Assembly: GCA_036768485.1 (NCBI GenBank)
Contig: JAVLUZ010000154.1
Location: 28,369,449 to 28,433,448 of the forward strand
Direction of reading: 5' to 3'
Length of the DNA: 64,000 nucleotides
Source: Mermis nigrescens
Lineage: Eukaryota > Nematoda > Enoplea > Mermithida > Mermithidae
The notes under the pieces are model-generated. The model saw only the letters and a list, made by a program, of their open reading frames with translations, did not search any database and was not told where the DNA came from. Positions 8,964-45,700 of the stretch are shown one piece after another (the first letter of the stretch is position 1; each line of letters opens with the position of its first letter). A program made the position numbers and the translations under genes.

Positions 8964-11290
8964 CTAAATTTTTAGTACAAAATCGATACACACGCGGATA
9001 ATTTCAAAGATGCTTAAAAGGTTTTTATTTGAACTCTTCTGATTAAAAAGATATCAAGGCTAGAGAGGATAAAATCGTTTGCATTCGCACGGCGCCAAAA
9101 TTTTTGGGTACGGGGCAAAAAAAGAACTTTTTTACTCTTCTCATTTAGCTGTATCGATTGGCATGCAATAGTCGAGAAAAGAGGCAAACCATTTGAAGAA
9201 TTCGATTGCGGGGGTTTTGGAGTCTGAGGAAAGTGCTCCATACCATAGAGATACGTCACAACTGGTCTGGGGAGTTCGGTCTGGGGAGTTCGGTCAGAGA
9301 AGGGGTCAGCTAAAGAGCTTTTTTCAAATTAAAATGGTCTTAAAGACATAAAATAAAATACTAAAATATCGTAAAACTACTTTTACCTATAGTTTCTGAT
9401 CGTTTCAACAACTTTTCAAGAAAAGTTTTTATTTTCATGAATTTCCCGCCTTCTTTTTGCTTCATTTTCGCTACCGAATTTCACATTTTCCACTCTAAGG
9501 GACCTAAACCCCACAAACCCTTTCCACACACAGGCATGACCTGACGTTCACTTAGGGAGGTTGGTGTCTAGAACGCCCAGAATAAAAATCTTGAATTTTC
9601 TGGTGGAATTAAGGCGAAATAGAGACTAAAATGGATGAAATTTTAAAATTATCTGTAAAGTTGTTTAAAAAAGTGATAAAAATCAGTTGCTTAATGTAAT
9701 TTTTTATATTTCCGCATTAATAATACTTTGTGGAGTTATTTTGGCAGAAATAAGCTCACTGGCTCACCCTATCCAGAGAACAATTAGCGGCAGTTCGGCT
9801 TATTTTGAGCTATTACCTGACGATATTTCCGACATTCGCTTTATTGTTCGATAATTTTGACTAGGTACTTATTTCGTTATAACTCAGCTTAGCTTACGCT
9901 GTATCGAAGTATAAAGATCGAGTGATAATGATATGAGATCAATCAAAAATACTGCATGTTTCAATTTTGGAATTTTCATCTAAATTTTTGCTCTCATTTA
10001 AAACACATATTATTGTTGCAATGTAATATTTATATGACAGGGTGATATCATCGTTTTGCTGTCAGAATGATCGTTAATCATGTTAAGTCAAAATTTCCTC
10101 CAAAATTGAGGGCATTCTTCAAACTTATAAATTTTGGACCCACATATCCTGGTCCAAGGGTCCAAGGAATTAACAGCTGAAGCTCATAGAGCTAAAATGG
10201 GATAAAAACTGATATATGTCTTAAATTCTGTGGATAGGTACATTAGTTTATATTTTCTAGTCAATTTTAAGTATTTTTGCAAAGAATCAACTTTTGTAAA
10301 TTTGTAGCCTTAGTTTTGCTTTATTCATTCTAAATATTATATACAAAAAGAGCACTTTTGAAAAAATGTTTGGGGTTGACCCCTTCAGAATCAAACATGT
10401 CATAGCTCAAAAGATTGGGTCGGGTAGTCCGTTATTTTAAGGGGATTAATATCTCCAGTTTTACTCCAAAAACAGCAAAACACACCTAAAATGGCCTGAA
10501 AACGCAAACCAAAAATTGGAGGGGGCAAAATAATACCAGTCTTTGGTGGGCAGGAGATGACGCCCGACTCTGGGTGTGGGGTCCTTCATGATGTTACATA
10601 TATGTTCATTTGTCCACGCTGTACATATGTTATAATTACAAATACAATATAATTCAATTTATAATAAATAATAATTTAATATAATAAAAATGTACATACT
10701 TCATAATTCCATGCATAATTCCATGCATACATACACTTATGATGCTGCATACCATACCTAGGCGTAAGGGGTCGAGAGGGTATGCACCCCTAGAAACAAA
10801 ATACCCCCGGCAGAATATCGAATTTTTGAAATTTTTTCTGTTTTTTCGCAATTTTCTGATGCCAATGGATAGTGCTCGATGAGAAACGTTGAAAAATGGT
10901 GTTTCCTCGCCATACCACACCATTTTTAAAGCTATTTTTTTACCTTTGAAAAAATCTTGCACACCCCAGGACCTTTGGTGCCACCCACCTATGCTACATA
11001 CCATTTCCACCGAATGCCGGACCGTTGTAGCAGTGGTTGCAGAGAATTTTCAAAGTATTTAACAGACGAGTGCCGCAAAGCACAGTTTTTTTTGACAGTG
11101 CTTCGGCCTGAGTCTTTGGCTTGATCGACGACCGCTGCGAAATAGACGCCGCGGACGGGGCGGCGTCGGTGACCAAAAAACACTGACTAATCAGTGAACT
11201 TAAAACAAAGGTCAGAAATGCCAATTTGACGCCGTGAAAATTCACGTAAACGTGACGATGATTTACGACCCAGTCCGTGTCAAACGGCAT
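8716..11290 (-). CDS. Insulin-like peptide precursor (two exons, complete)
   Basis: Exons 11002-11290 and 8716-8963 join in phase 1 to give 178 residues. An in-frame TGA lies just upstream of the ATG. Residues 21-40 are a hydrophobic signal core with likely cleavage near residues 43-45. The B chain has the insulin spacing C-x11-C (Cys72, Cys84) in Leu-Cys-Gly...Leu-Cys. The A chain has CC-x3-C-x8-C (Cys160, 161, 165, 174). The phase-1 intron in the C-peptide region matches the classic insulin-family intron. Lys99-Arg100 gives a B/C cleavage site. Two further cysteines, Cys87 (C-x2-C with Cys84) and Cys175 (next to Cys174), would allow a fourth bridge. No dibasic site precedes the A chain (residues 150-159), so two-chain processing is uncertain; a single-chain IGF-like form is possible. 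Family membership is secure. The function as a secreted receptor ligand is inferred from the family. Confidence 0.93.
8964..11001 (-). other. Intron of the insulin-like gene
   Basis: It is a 2,038-bp GT-AG intron. It holds a family A MITE (10753-10993) starting 8 bp from the donor. The rest is AT-rich with repeat-like G/C-run fragments near 10490-10580. No exon-like frame was found inside it. Confidence 0.85.
10753..10993 (+). mobile_element. Family A MITE abutting the insulin-like gene splice donor
   Basis: It begins CATACCTAGGCG and ends GCCACCCACCTATG. The TSD is CTGCATAC (10745-10752) and CTACATAC (10994-11001), 7 of 8 matching. Read on the minus strand the second copy is GTATGTAG, exactly the first eight intron bases of the insulin-like gene. 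Confidence 0.85.
11002..11290 (-). CDS. Insulin-like gene exon 1 (signal peptide and B chain)
   Basis: It holds 96 codons plus one base. The end AAT-G meets the donor GTATGTAG at 11001-10994. Those eight bases are also one copy of the target-site duplication of the adjoining MITE. A downstream TAG would follow at once if the donor were ignored. Confidence 0.92.
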
Positions 11291-11425
11291 CTCAATTCAA
11301 AAAAATCGTTAAAAGAAATTTTGAAAAAAACGTCGGTCGATGGGGTTCAAACCATACGCGGCGGGCGATGCGCTGAAACGTAAATCGCCTCGATATGGTC
11401 CTCTCTGTGGATTCATGATTGAGTA

Positions 11426-11434
11426 CCATATAAA
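11426..11434 (-). promoter_or_regulatory. Possible TATA element upstream of the insulin-like gene
   Basis: TTTATATGG reads on the minus strand about 140 bp upstream of the ATG, leaving room for a 5' leader of about 110 nt. No well-placed initiator was identified, so this is weak. Confidence 0.25.
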
Positions 11435-12778
11435 CTTTTCGAGCGTTTCATTTTGTAGGCGCGTCTTAATGAAATTTAGTTCAGATAGAAAACTTTTTAG
11501 CGAAAACCGTCGCCGCAAATATAGATATCGGGAACTTCAAAGTTCAGTGTCGCAAAGTTAAATGATTAAAATAATCTTAAGAAAAATTTAATCAAGTTTA
11601 GCACGAGCGAGTACTTTTCTAAATCAAGCGACATTTGCACGAGTGCAACATATCGAAGGAGTGAAGGAAATAATCTAAAACAGCCGCAATACTGCAATTG
11701 GTAATAGTTTGGTAATTTAAGCGAACATAGCTTAATCGTTTGGGGCAATAAGATGCAAAAAATATCACTAATTTGATTGCTTGACTTCACTTAATGAACT
11801 AAAGAAGAGCCCAAATCACTTTCGATGGAAAAAGCCGTGTTTTTGACTAATAATTCGGTCGAAGTCCTGCTGATTCTCAGGTACAACTAAATCGTAGTCC
11901 ACTCCCGAGGATCTTATAGTTAAAAATTCAAAATAATTACATGCTAATTGACTGAATAAGTTTGTTTCTTTTAAAATTTATGATAATTTTTAATTTTCCC
12001 CTCTAAATGCAGTGAATGAAAAAATGGAGAGAAGAACAAAGGAACACGCGCACAATTATTCGCTGTTCGCCCAATTACCAATTAGCCCCAAGTCGTTACT
12101 GACCTAATTTATTTATATTTAAGCTCTAACCACGTCGCATATGACGGAACATAACTTCATAAGGCGACTTTTAATAAACTCGGGCCTTAATCGCTTAATT
12201 GAAAACCAGCCGATGCGCTTGATCAATCCCGAGACAATAATTTAGCATTTCAGAGAGAGAGGGCGAGTACAAAAGCAAAGAAAAATTGATAAATTTTAAG
12301 CATTCTAACGAGAAAAAACATTCGGCTCAATGATTCGATGCGAAATCTTGAACGGATCGAGGTTAATGATCTGATTATTCCGAGGCGTGTGTAATTCATT
12401 CAAAAATTTCTACCGTTATGAGTTGAAAAGCGAATGTACCTACAAAGATTTACGCGAATTATCACAATTACTGCATCTGGGCGTAAGCGTTACAATTAGT
12501 GCACAATGTAGAACAGATTATGGGCTACAAACGAGCTAAAATTTATCCGATAATTAATCTGCTTACAAACGCAACAGGGGCGTAGGTGTAGGGGAAAGGG
12601 GGAATAGTCCCCCGCAAATTTGAAAGTCCATATGAGTACTGCGAATCTGATAGACCGCTAGAATGGATTTTAGCGCGCAATTTTTCAAAAACTTTTTCTT
12701 GTTTGTAAATCTCGTTGAGAAAAGTTCAAAAACACTATTATTTTTGCCTATCTATAAGTGGTTATTGAACTTCAAAAT

Positions 12779-12837
12779 AAGTATTAATCGTGCGGATCAA
12801 TAGCCAACCAGGCTATTGATCCGCACGATTAATACTT
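12779..12837. repeat. Perfect 27-bp inverted repeat with 5-bp loop
   Basis: Arms 12779-12805 and 12811-12837 are exact reverse complements around AACCA. They contain the GTGCGGATCAATAGCC core. Flanks show no obvious TSD. Confidence 0.9.
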
Positions 12838-12875
12838 CTCTTTCGTCGTAATCATCATGAATGTAAGGTATTTTC

Positions 12876-12878
<3 letters not shown>

Positions 12879-12919
<41 letters not shown>
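12879..12919 (+). repeat. (CA)n microsatellite
   Basis: About 20 uninterrupted CA units lie here. Confidence 0.97.
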
Positions 12920-12921
<2 letters not shown>

Positions 12922-13429
12922 TTTAAAATATTGACTGAATCTTATTAATTTGACGCATTCTTTCGGAATAATGCGTATCGTATGCCGTGTTTATTGTCCA
13001 GAGACGAAATTTTAAATTAGACTGAGTTGAAAATTCAAAAAATAAATCAAAGCTGCCAAATTTACGACCGCCAAACATAGCGAATTTCGACCCTATTTTA
13101 CACACTCCGTCAATAGTAGAGAAAAATGTGTCCAAAAAATGTGTCCCATATTTTACCCAGACTGCTAGGCGAATTATTAAAAATATCTGTAACGAATACT
13201 TCAGTCTGTTACCCCTTTGTACGATAATGCGCTACAGTACGCGGATATGTAAATATGTGCGAGCCAAAGTTGAACGGTTGAACGAATTTTTGGCCTGTTT
13301 AACCGCGTGTAAAAACTATCTGTGTAACTTCGTGACATTCCGAAGTGGGCATTCCTGTACACATTTTGTCAAAAATTACGGGTTTTTCATATCGTGATAC
13401 TATGTGGCCGACCTGTCAAATTCGCGGGC

Positions 13430-14620
13430 CAAGGCTAATCGAATAATTAGATCAATGGACTGTGAAAAAAAACAAGACAACGGGGGCGGATACGGGTGGC
13501 CAAAAAACAGTGCTGCGAGAGAAAAGGAATACGACATTAATAAGCGTCTACAGTATGACAGAAAGCGTCGATTTTGAACGGGTATGCGTCACTTTTTTGG
13601 GCCATATCAGCGTTGCGGTTAGGAAAGTTTTGGAGCAGAAGTAATCGGCAGACAGCGACTCGAATGAGTGGCAGATAAACAAAAAATCATGCAAATGTAA
13701 GTACTAATATACATACGTATATGTATGTATTTCCTTCATCAATAGACTCGTTATTTATTGAGGAATATACCTACGTACTTGTTTCTTAAATAGTATTGAG
13801 ACAACACGGTTCGAATACAATGTCGAAATTTTATCTAAAGATCGGCTGTCCATCAAAATTCACGATTTTTTACCACTGACAGAATCGTCCTAATCGACGA
13901 GTTTTTCGCGGAGGTCGATAAGGAAGTCAAAAAGTGACGCAAAAAAGGAAAAAAATTATGTGGCGATTTTGATTGATCTTGGGTACCCTTATTTTCCCGG
14001 AAAAGCCGACATTAGGTAGAAACACCGGGCCAAAAACCGCTGCACAAAAATGGTGGTAAATTTGGACAAGGTGAAGAGTATAATCGGTCGATTTCAATCA
14101 GTCCGTTTGACGTAGGTACGCGTACTTTTATTGCCAAAGGGCGAGAGCAAAAGTCAAGTTTTATCTCTCAGTAGCAGAAATCGGAGATAAGCTTGAATGA
14201 ATGACAGTAAACGACCCGTTTTGAATGAAAAGTTGAGTAAAAGTCGCCAGCCGGTCTACGACGAAAAGTTTCGGTGAAAACATTTCAATACACGAACGTG
14301 GCTAAACTGAATTAGCCCGACATTTTGGCAATAAGCGCAATTTCGTCGACATAAACGACGAGTGGTGCCCACCAAATGCTCAAGGCTTATCAATCATTAT
14401 GCAAGAATGGCGACACGAGGACTAGGTACAAATATTAGTCGCCGGAAATATTTCCAGACTGATTGCTTGCAAAATACGGTCCATATGTGGATAATAGATT
14501 GCATCAATAATGTGTCGCAACAGCACGTGTTCCATTTCGAAATATTCGGGAAGTTTCCGATTACGCAAACTGTGAATATTTACTATGATAAGTAGGTACA
14601 CGTACAACTACCCTTTAATA
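13430..14620 (+). pseudogene. Possibly decayed coding-like tract, unidentified
   Basis: Base composition is less AT-biased than the flanks. Protein-like runs appear in shifting plus-strand frames, such as Tyr-Asp-Ile-Asn-Lys-Arg near 13530 and Phe-His-Phe-Glu-Ile-Phe-Gly near 14530, each broken by stops. No family was recognised. It may be an old insertion of coding origin or chance. Confidence 0.2.
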
Positions 14621-14639
14621 CAGAATGTGAAAAGCGGAT

Positions 14640-16740
14640 AGAACTACAAAATTTCCTCATTTGGCCTCAGAAAGTCCGGATTCGAAGCAAATTTTTTACT
14701 AATCTTCACTAATGTCTTTTCAAGTGGAGTAGGCCGAGAAACACAAAGCGTTCTCGAGAATTCTACTCAAAAAATGACTTATGACAGAAATAAATTATTG
14801 TTGCCATCTTCAGACTGAATCTACACATTCATACAACCTTTGTGTAACACGAATAGAAAAATTTTAAGATTTTCCATTTTTAGGCTGATATTCTCTGACT
14901 AGACTGCTGACCCCAAAACCAGCCATTGAAGATTACGCAATGTCCCCTGTGATGACAATTTTGACGAAAAAGTTAGCAAGAATTAAGCGCTACCATTTTT
15001 CTAATAATTTTGCACGTTTCACGAAAAGAATTTTATCGCCCATTTCTTTTCACTTCTTGTATCTAATTTTTATTTCTATATTATGTCCTGACATGAATAT
15101 ATGGTTTTAAGGGTATATAGAACCTCAGAATTAAAAAATGGGGCAGTTTCTGGTGCCAACAGAGCAAAATAAGGCTCAAAATTGATGGAAATATCAAATG
15201 TTCTGAAAAAGTATTTGAAAATTATAAATTGTGCTGTGGACTTGAAAGCTTTTACGCTATTGTAGTAGTTATATATCACTTTTTCAGGCCATTTCGGCTC
15301 TAGAAACCTCTCTAAATTATCCCGAACTATTTTTTAGAATGCCGATTGTAGTTCTTACTCATGTTATAGTCAAATTATCAAAATTTACTGCAGTGCTTAC
15401 AGTCTGATTTAATATTGCAAAAAGATTTACAGCAATAGAGCTCATGTTCATCTCCTGTATTAATATTATTACTTTAAAAAACCTGAATTATCCTATTCGC
15501 CTAAACACACGATCAAAAACCGCATAAACCTGTATTACGTTAATTAATACAGCTTTAGGCAGTTCACCTTTGTACCGCAAGTAAGTTTCTAGCGCAGAAA
15601 ATTTGGGAGCGTGCATCCGTTTAAATTCAAGTTGTCTAAGTGTGACGACCTATATTATAAGTATGGGCTAGAATGATTGTATGGGGGTTTGGATACTCAA
15701 AAAGTCATAAACGATTTTCTGGTCGTAGAGTATATAGCTCCTTGTCGAAAAAATTGTGATTTTGCTCTCAGTCATCGGAAATCTAACGAAAAAATAATTA
15801 TGCATAGGCGTAATAATGCGTGCAAGTTATGTATTATGCTGTAGGAAGGGCGAACTGAACCTGAACTTATCCTAATCTATGACCGATAGGCTGGAGAAAA
15901 CAATCCTCATTCTGTCGGCAAGGCTTGATAATTACTGGACCCAAGCCTTGGGGCGCCGAGCTTTATACTCAAATCTTAGTTAATTTGATACTTTGCTCTT
16001 TACTATGTAGGCATCTGAAGCTCCCAGGATGAAATTAAATTACTCAAATTCTGCCCGAGGTGATAAGCGTCTCATTGCTACTGTATCGTCATATGAAAAC
16101 CTGTGTTTCAAACAACTTTGCATGATAACGTGTTGGACGAGAATTGCGTGAGTCATTATGTTATTTTTTTGTGTTTTGTATAAGCGTCATCTAAAACGCT
16201 TAAGGGAATAAACTCTTCCCCTCTTCCAGATATACTGAAACTTGCACCTAACTCGATTTCGCTTGGCATTGTAGCACACCACGAAGGGGATAAATTTCGG
16301 GATTATTAATTTGTTATACCGAAAAAGTATCGTCTCTTACTGATAAACTTTGATCATTTTGCGAAACGCATTTCAAAAATTGACGTCACATAATTTAACT
16401 AAATGCTATCGACTTGGAAGATAGTCAATAGCACTTACTTAACGCCACTGATTTCTAAAAAACGCGGTTCCGATGCCCCAAAGTAAATAATTTTCGCTGT
16501 ACCGATATTCAGAAGAACCTACCTACAAATCGGCACACTTTTGGTCAAAATGATGCGTTTCAAAAGCACTTACATATTAGATATAACCATAGGAAAACAA
16601 ATGTATAGGTATAATTATACTGCTGAGTCTGACAGCCTATCTGATTGCCATATTATTTACTTTGCTTTTCAGCAGATAAGATCATCTTAGAGGAATTCGG
16701 GGGGTTGACGCTTCCATGAGCAATTGACCTACCTCCCCGC
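14640..16740. other. No gene or clear repeat seen
   Basis: This is AT-rich single-copy-looking DNA with only short open frames and no convincing splice pairs. Confidence 0.45.
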
Positions 16741-17056
16741 AAGTGGCTGCGAATAGACATAAACGCGGGAGGGGGTATTTAGGGGTGTAAACCCCCAGAA
16801 TAGAGAAATGGGAAGATTTCCTCGAAAAAAATTGGAATAATGAAGGTAAAAAACAGGTGCAAATCCAAAACTATAATAAAAAGTGCCTAAAATTGACTAG
16901 AAACTGTACAAAAACCGAAAATGTAATGCTTCGTATACCAGGTTTTGAGGTTACATGACCCAAAAAAGCTCAATTCTTGACCCGCCCAAATCGGCCAGGC
17001 TGTGCATCTATGTACATTACGGCTTTGCGATGCGACCCCCGTCGAGTTTTTTGTGC

Positions 17057-17575
17057 AAATTGTTAAAAAGTATGCCTTTTTAGCGTTTTCAGCTCATCTT
17101 TGGCTCAAAAGTCTTAAATTTTCGGCGCTTCGCCCCATATACGAGTGCATACAATTTTGAATATATATTGTTCCATTCAACTCGATTTTTCGAATTTTTT
17201 CCAGATTTTTTTCTATGTTTTTATGTTCTATGATGAACGAACATTCTCCGAAACGTCAAAAACAGTGTTTTTGACGTGTACCCATAATTTTTCAGTCCAA
17301 AAAGACACGTTTACACATTTTTTGGCCTGACACCGCAGAATTCGCACGAATACGTGATCGAAAAGCTATATTTTATGAACATAGCGAAGTATTCATGGCT
17401 GGCAAAGATTTCAGAGGCGAAACCAGACGCGGATCCAGGGATAGGCGGGGGCGGTCGCCCCCTAAAACTCTTTTGAAAATTTTTTGAGTAGCAGATGTGC
17501 GTTGAAACGCCCCAAAATTGAGCTAAAAACGCAAAAACGTCAAAAATTTTCGGTGCTTCGTGCCGAATCATCATA
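17057..17575 (+). repeat. Family C repeat with GGCGCTTCGC palindrome, with a family B fragment
   Basis: It contains the recurring order AGCTCA..AAAAGTC, a GGCGCTTCGCCCCATATAC motif, ACATTCTCCGAAACGTCAAA, and TTTTTGACG. Similar tracts lie near 23470-24170, 27860-28080 and 45270-45700. A family B end (GCGGATCCAGGGATAGGCGG) sits near 17428-17468. Boundaries are not resolved. Confidence 0.6.
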
Positions 17576-19230
17576 ATTTTCGTTATAGTGTTCCAGCATT
17601 GTATTTAGAATCCTCAAGCAGCTAAAATATTCCAGTAATTCACTCCAATTTAGCAATTTGATGTACTATTAATCGATTGAAACTCTAAACGCTGGTTTGA
17701 CATCGTATTAAAGGTGTGTGGAACTCATTTCTCCGGCGATTTTTCGTTTTGTTTCGTTTTCTAGTTCAGAACGAATTTCACAGCAAGAGTTTGTAATGGT
17801 CTGTACATGAAGGAGCTGGTTAATTCTATCTGTTTTCAGGCTGAGTTTAGACCCATAATTCGGCCGAACATGGTGAAAGTTTTAACGTTACAGTTCAACA
17901 TTTCATTTTACAAAATTTTCCAGTGTTCCCCTCGGTCTGCTAAGGGCGTTTGAGCGCGTCACTCCAGATCCTAGCTGTAAAAGCGAGGGTATTTTTTGTA
18001 TTCTTTTCGTATCCAAGGCAATCACATACATAGAAGAGTTATGTATAAATGTGTGGCCTGACCCGTTAAGCTGGACCGCCCCATCCCCAAAATTTGCTTC
18101 TCTTAAGGGTTTTAAATGGAAAATTGGCGAAGTTCGTCCAAAACACTGCTAAGACAGGTTTTTCAGCGTCTTGTCGAGCTAGTGAACTCAAAATCTTTTC
18201 GGCGCTTTGCGCCGGATTTATTGTTTATCTGTTCTTTGTCGTCCAGCCCGCTCAAAAGCGCTCAAATTTGAGCTTGACTACCAGATCTTAAATTTTTTCC
18301 GGCGCTTCGCGCAAAATCATCTGTGTAATCTTTTTCTGTAAAGCACAACGATTAAATACAAAGACAGGAGATAAGATTACTCATGAATTGAATGATGAGA
18401 CATCGGTTGTGCAGATAGCTTAAATGAAAATTTTTCTGTTCATCGATATTAGATATAGTTATTAATTTATTTTTTGAAATTGATACGCTCAAAACTGCCT
18501 TTATTTTCGATTATCTCCTAATGGTTCTCGAGACATCTGACTTCAAATTTTCGGACCGCCCACTCTCGTCCAGAAAATGCTTTTTACTGGATTCGCTAAG
18601 CGAGAAACAATGATATACACACAGTCATATGTCATTTTTCGGCATAAATTCTAAAAAGCTTCTGCGCTTTTGAGCTAATTGGCCTCAGAAACTGGGAATA
18701 AGTGCTGAAATCGCGTAGAAACTACATTGATTCGCAGATAACTACGGTATTTTCAAGCATTCGCAAGTTTATTGATTTTCATCAATTTTCGACCTTCAAT
18801 TTCCTAATTTTTTAAGAAAATTTTCCATTGATTCACTATGCTGGATATAATCTCCAAACACTCCTCTCCTACATGTCGGATTGTGGCGGCTGCATATCCC
18901 AACTTATGACTCGGCATTCTAAATATTCGTTCATGTTCGGTACAAAGTGTCGCAAACGATTCAATGCATTCAATAGTTCAACCCGTAAATTCGACGTTTC
19001 AAGATTGACATGAGTGCTTATCCGGCGTAATGTGCCTTACCTGGCAGGACAATAACAGACGATCAGCGAGGTGGTTCTACCAGTGCGAGGCTTGTCCATT
19101 TTACTCTGGGCAGGTTAACTCCTGTGAGGGTTCCAAAGGAAACGCTCGACTGTCATTCTTTCGTGCGGGTCTGCGTTGGCGCTACCCCTAACTTAGCCCA
19201 ATAGCAAAGCTCGCATCAATGCATTGTAGA

Positions 19231-19485
19231 CAACGTGGGCAGCACCAAAATTCTGGGGAATGGGGGTGCAAGATTTTTCTAAGGTCAAAAAATGGTCTTA
19301 AAATAGTGGTATGGCGAAAAACACAATCTTTTAACGTTTCCCATGGAGAACTATACATTGGCATCAAAAAATTGCGAAAATAAACCAAAAAAATTTCAAA
19401 AATTAAATTCTGAAGGGTCATTTTGGTTTCTGTGGGAAAAGGGCTATTCAGCCTTCTGGAGGTGCGTACAAACCACGCCCATGTG
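19231..19485 (-). mobile_element. Family A MITE, TSD ATTGTAG(A/G)
   Basis: It starts CAACGTGGGCAGCACC and ends CACGCCCATGTG, the reverse orientation of the 4999 copy. TSDs ATTGTAGA (19223-19230) and ATTGTAGG (19486-19493) match at 7 of 8. Confidence 0.8.
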
Positions 19486-20201
19486 ATTGTAGGTAGGTAT
19501 CTAAATAGGCAGGCAATCCATTGTAGGTAAATGTGTGTAAAGTAGAATGATAAATAAAATATAAAATAAAATGTTCGCTTCCTGCAGGTTATATATGTAC
19601 AGGTAATTCTGATTCTCGCTTTCTACTGATAATCATGCGAAATCTATTGCATTCAGGTATCCTAAAAGATTCCAGATATATAGATCACGCACGATCAGCG
19701 TTTATTTGTCAGAAAATCTCCCATTTTTCATTCTGAGGCGTCTGAATTCCGCAGATAAACATTCGGTATAGACCATAGATGCAAAGCATGGCTGACCTGC
19801 GAGAGGGTCAAGAATTGAGATTTTCGGGCTAAAATGACCCCAAAACTGGTATAAGCGCTATAACAGCATCGAAACTACGTTTTTACAGTTTCTGGTCAAT
19901 TTAAGACACTTTTAGAGAAAATTTCCAATTTTTATCGGTTATTCGCCTTCATTTGCCCCATTTTCCCGAGAAAATTTTCAATTTCTTATACTCGGAGTTC
20001 TAGACCTAACTCCCCATGTGCACGATTGTTATACAGTCAAGACCCCAACCGTATGACTGGTCACGCGCAAGGATTCAAGAAATAGCCTGAACTAACAAGA
20101 CTGCATGCGGGATTTTATGCTCAAGGCTCAAATCAGGAAAAAAGATGAAAATCATCCGTTTTGAGCAGATCGTTCGAATCGTTCTTCCCAAAACGTATGC
20201 G

Positions 20202-20207
20202 TTTATT
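20202..20207 (-). promoter_or_regulatory. Polyadenylation signal AATAAA of the C5-epimerase gene
   Basis: AATAAA reads on the minus strand about 95 nt after the stop codon at 20301-20303, giving a short 3' untranslated region. Confidence 0.6.
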
Positions 20208-20300
20208 TTACTTTACACACATAAAAAATACGAATATTTTCAATTTAAAACAACAAAAGGTTACAATTTGACAAAACTATCGAATCAATCGAATCTTGCG

Positions 20301-44307
<24,007 letters not shown>

Positions 44308-45260
44308 AATCAAGATTCAACACCATAACTTGATCAGCGAACGAAGTTCTAGCTTAAACCTGGCATTGGTCATACATGCACACTGGAAGGAGCATGAAGG
44401 GGTATCCCTACCGGGACATTTGAAAAGCATACCCCCCTCAGGCCATTTTGGACCAAAACCTATTGCTCGAACCATTAGAAGGCGTAAAACCACGTCTATT
44501 TGCATAATTTCCATTACGTACTGTTATTTTTTTCTAGCATTTAATTTCAAAATGTTGTCATTTGGGCACTTTTATTCCAATATTTCGTACATATCTGTTG
44601 TTAAAGGTCATTCCATCGTCCTTAATGCTATCTACTTTCATACGCATTTAACACGAATACTCATGAAAAATAGCAAATTAACAACAACTTAATCAAAATT
44701 TGACATTAAATTATAAAAATCACTTCTCTACTCCCCCACCCCAAATAAACCCGGTTTACCCCCTCTCAGAGCTTTTGACCGTGTGAATATGTGTGCATGT
44801 ATGGCAATGGTAATTGACCTGCGGAAAGATAGCGGACGTACAACATTCTTTATGAAATTTATGTCATCATTCATTCCCTCATCCAATTTTGCTTAGTTTT
44901 GGAGGCCAGTTTTACACAGAACGTCATCGAGTGTTTAAACGTAGACGTGCTAAAGTACAGTTAGGCATGAACAACGAAATCCTAATTTTAAAACCGGCTA
45001 GAAGAAGCTCAGGAAAGTTCAAGGATGGCTGAAAGCCATTTTTGATGTAAGCATGCTTTCGTTTTATTGCAAAAAGGTTACAACAAAAAAAAGCCTAGTG
45101 ATCCTTGCTCAAAGACTCGCGAAAAACTCAGGAACCTAAAACCCCAAAAAACTAGGCCATACAACCTGCGTGATATTTAGCGGCGAGAATTATAAATGTG
45201 AAGCAAATGAAGTACGTCAGAAAATTCTCCGAATCGTGACATTAAAAAAAGGTTGATTCC
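44308..45260. other. Upstream region of the C5-epimerase gene; no further gene seen
   Basis: It should hold the promoter and 5' leader for the minus-strand gene. A repeat-like GGGGTATCCC...ACCCCCCTCAGG fragment lies at 44399-44441. No TATA box or initiator could be assigned. Confidence 0.4.
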
Positions 45261-45269
45261 AAACATGCA

Positions 45270-45700
45270 CAGCATGGGAATTCTAGGGAGAGGACGAAAG
45301 GGGATGAAATTATAAAGTGCCTTTTTGGGTAAAAAATGGAAGGTGCGCGTCAAAACATAGTTTTTCAGCGTTTCTGAAGATGCTCTATCTTTCTAGAACA
45401 TAGAGGCAAATAAAAAATTTAGAAAAAAATCAAAAAAGTCGGAACAAATTGAAGAAAATATAGTCAAAACATGAGTATAATGGCGCGAAGCGCGCCGAAA
45501 ATTTGGCACTTTTGAGCGAATAGATAGCTAAAAACGCTTAAAAAGCATCTTTCCTTCCAATTTTAATAAAACTTTTGAGAACTTTCAAAAAATCGTCAAT
45601 TCTGGTGGGAGCGAAAAATTTTTTGCGGGGGGGATCTCTCTGAAGAGGTGAAAACCGACTCCCCCGAACCCCCTCCCCCCAAAGATCATGTATGGTTGAT
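45270..45700 (+). repeat. Family C repeat with GGCGCGAAGCGCGCC palindrome
   Basis: It carries CATGCACAGCATGGGAATTC at the left, GCGCGTCAAAACATAG, the palindrome at 45482, and TTTTGAGCGAATAGATAGCT. It matches 27530-28080 in order. Confidence 0.6.

Noticed and set aside
8692..8967. 91-codon plus-strand frame rich in Arg
   Set aside because: It is the antisense shadow of the GC-rich insulin-like A-chain exon.
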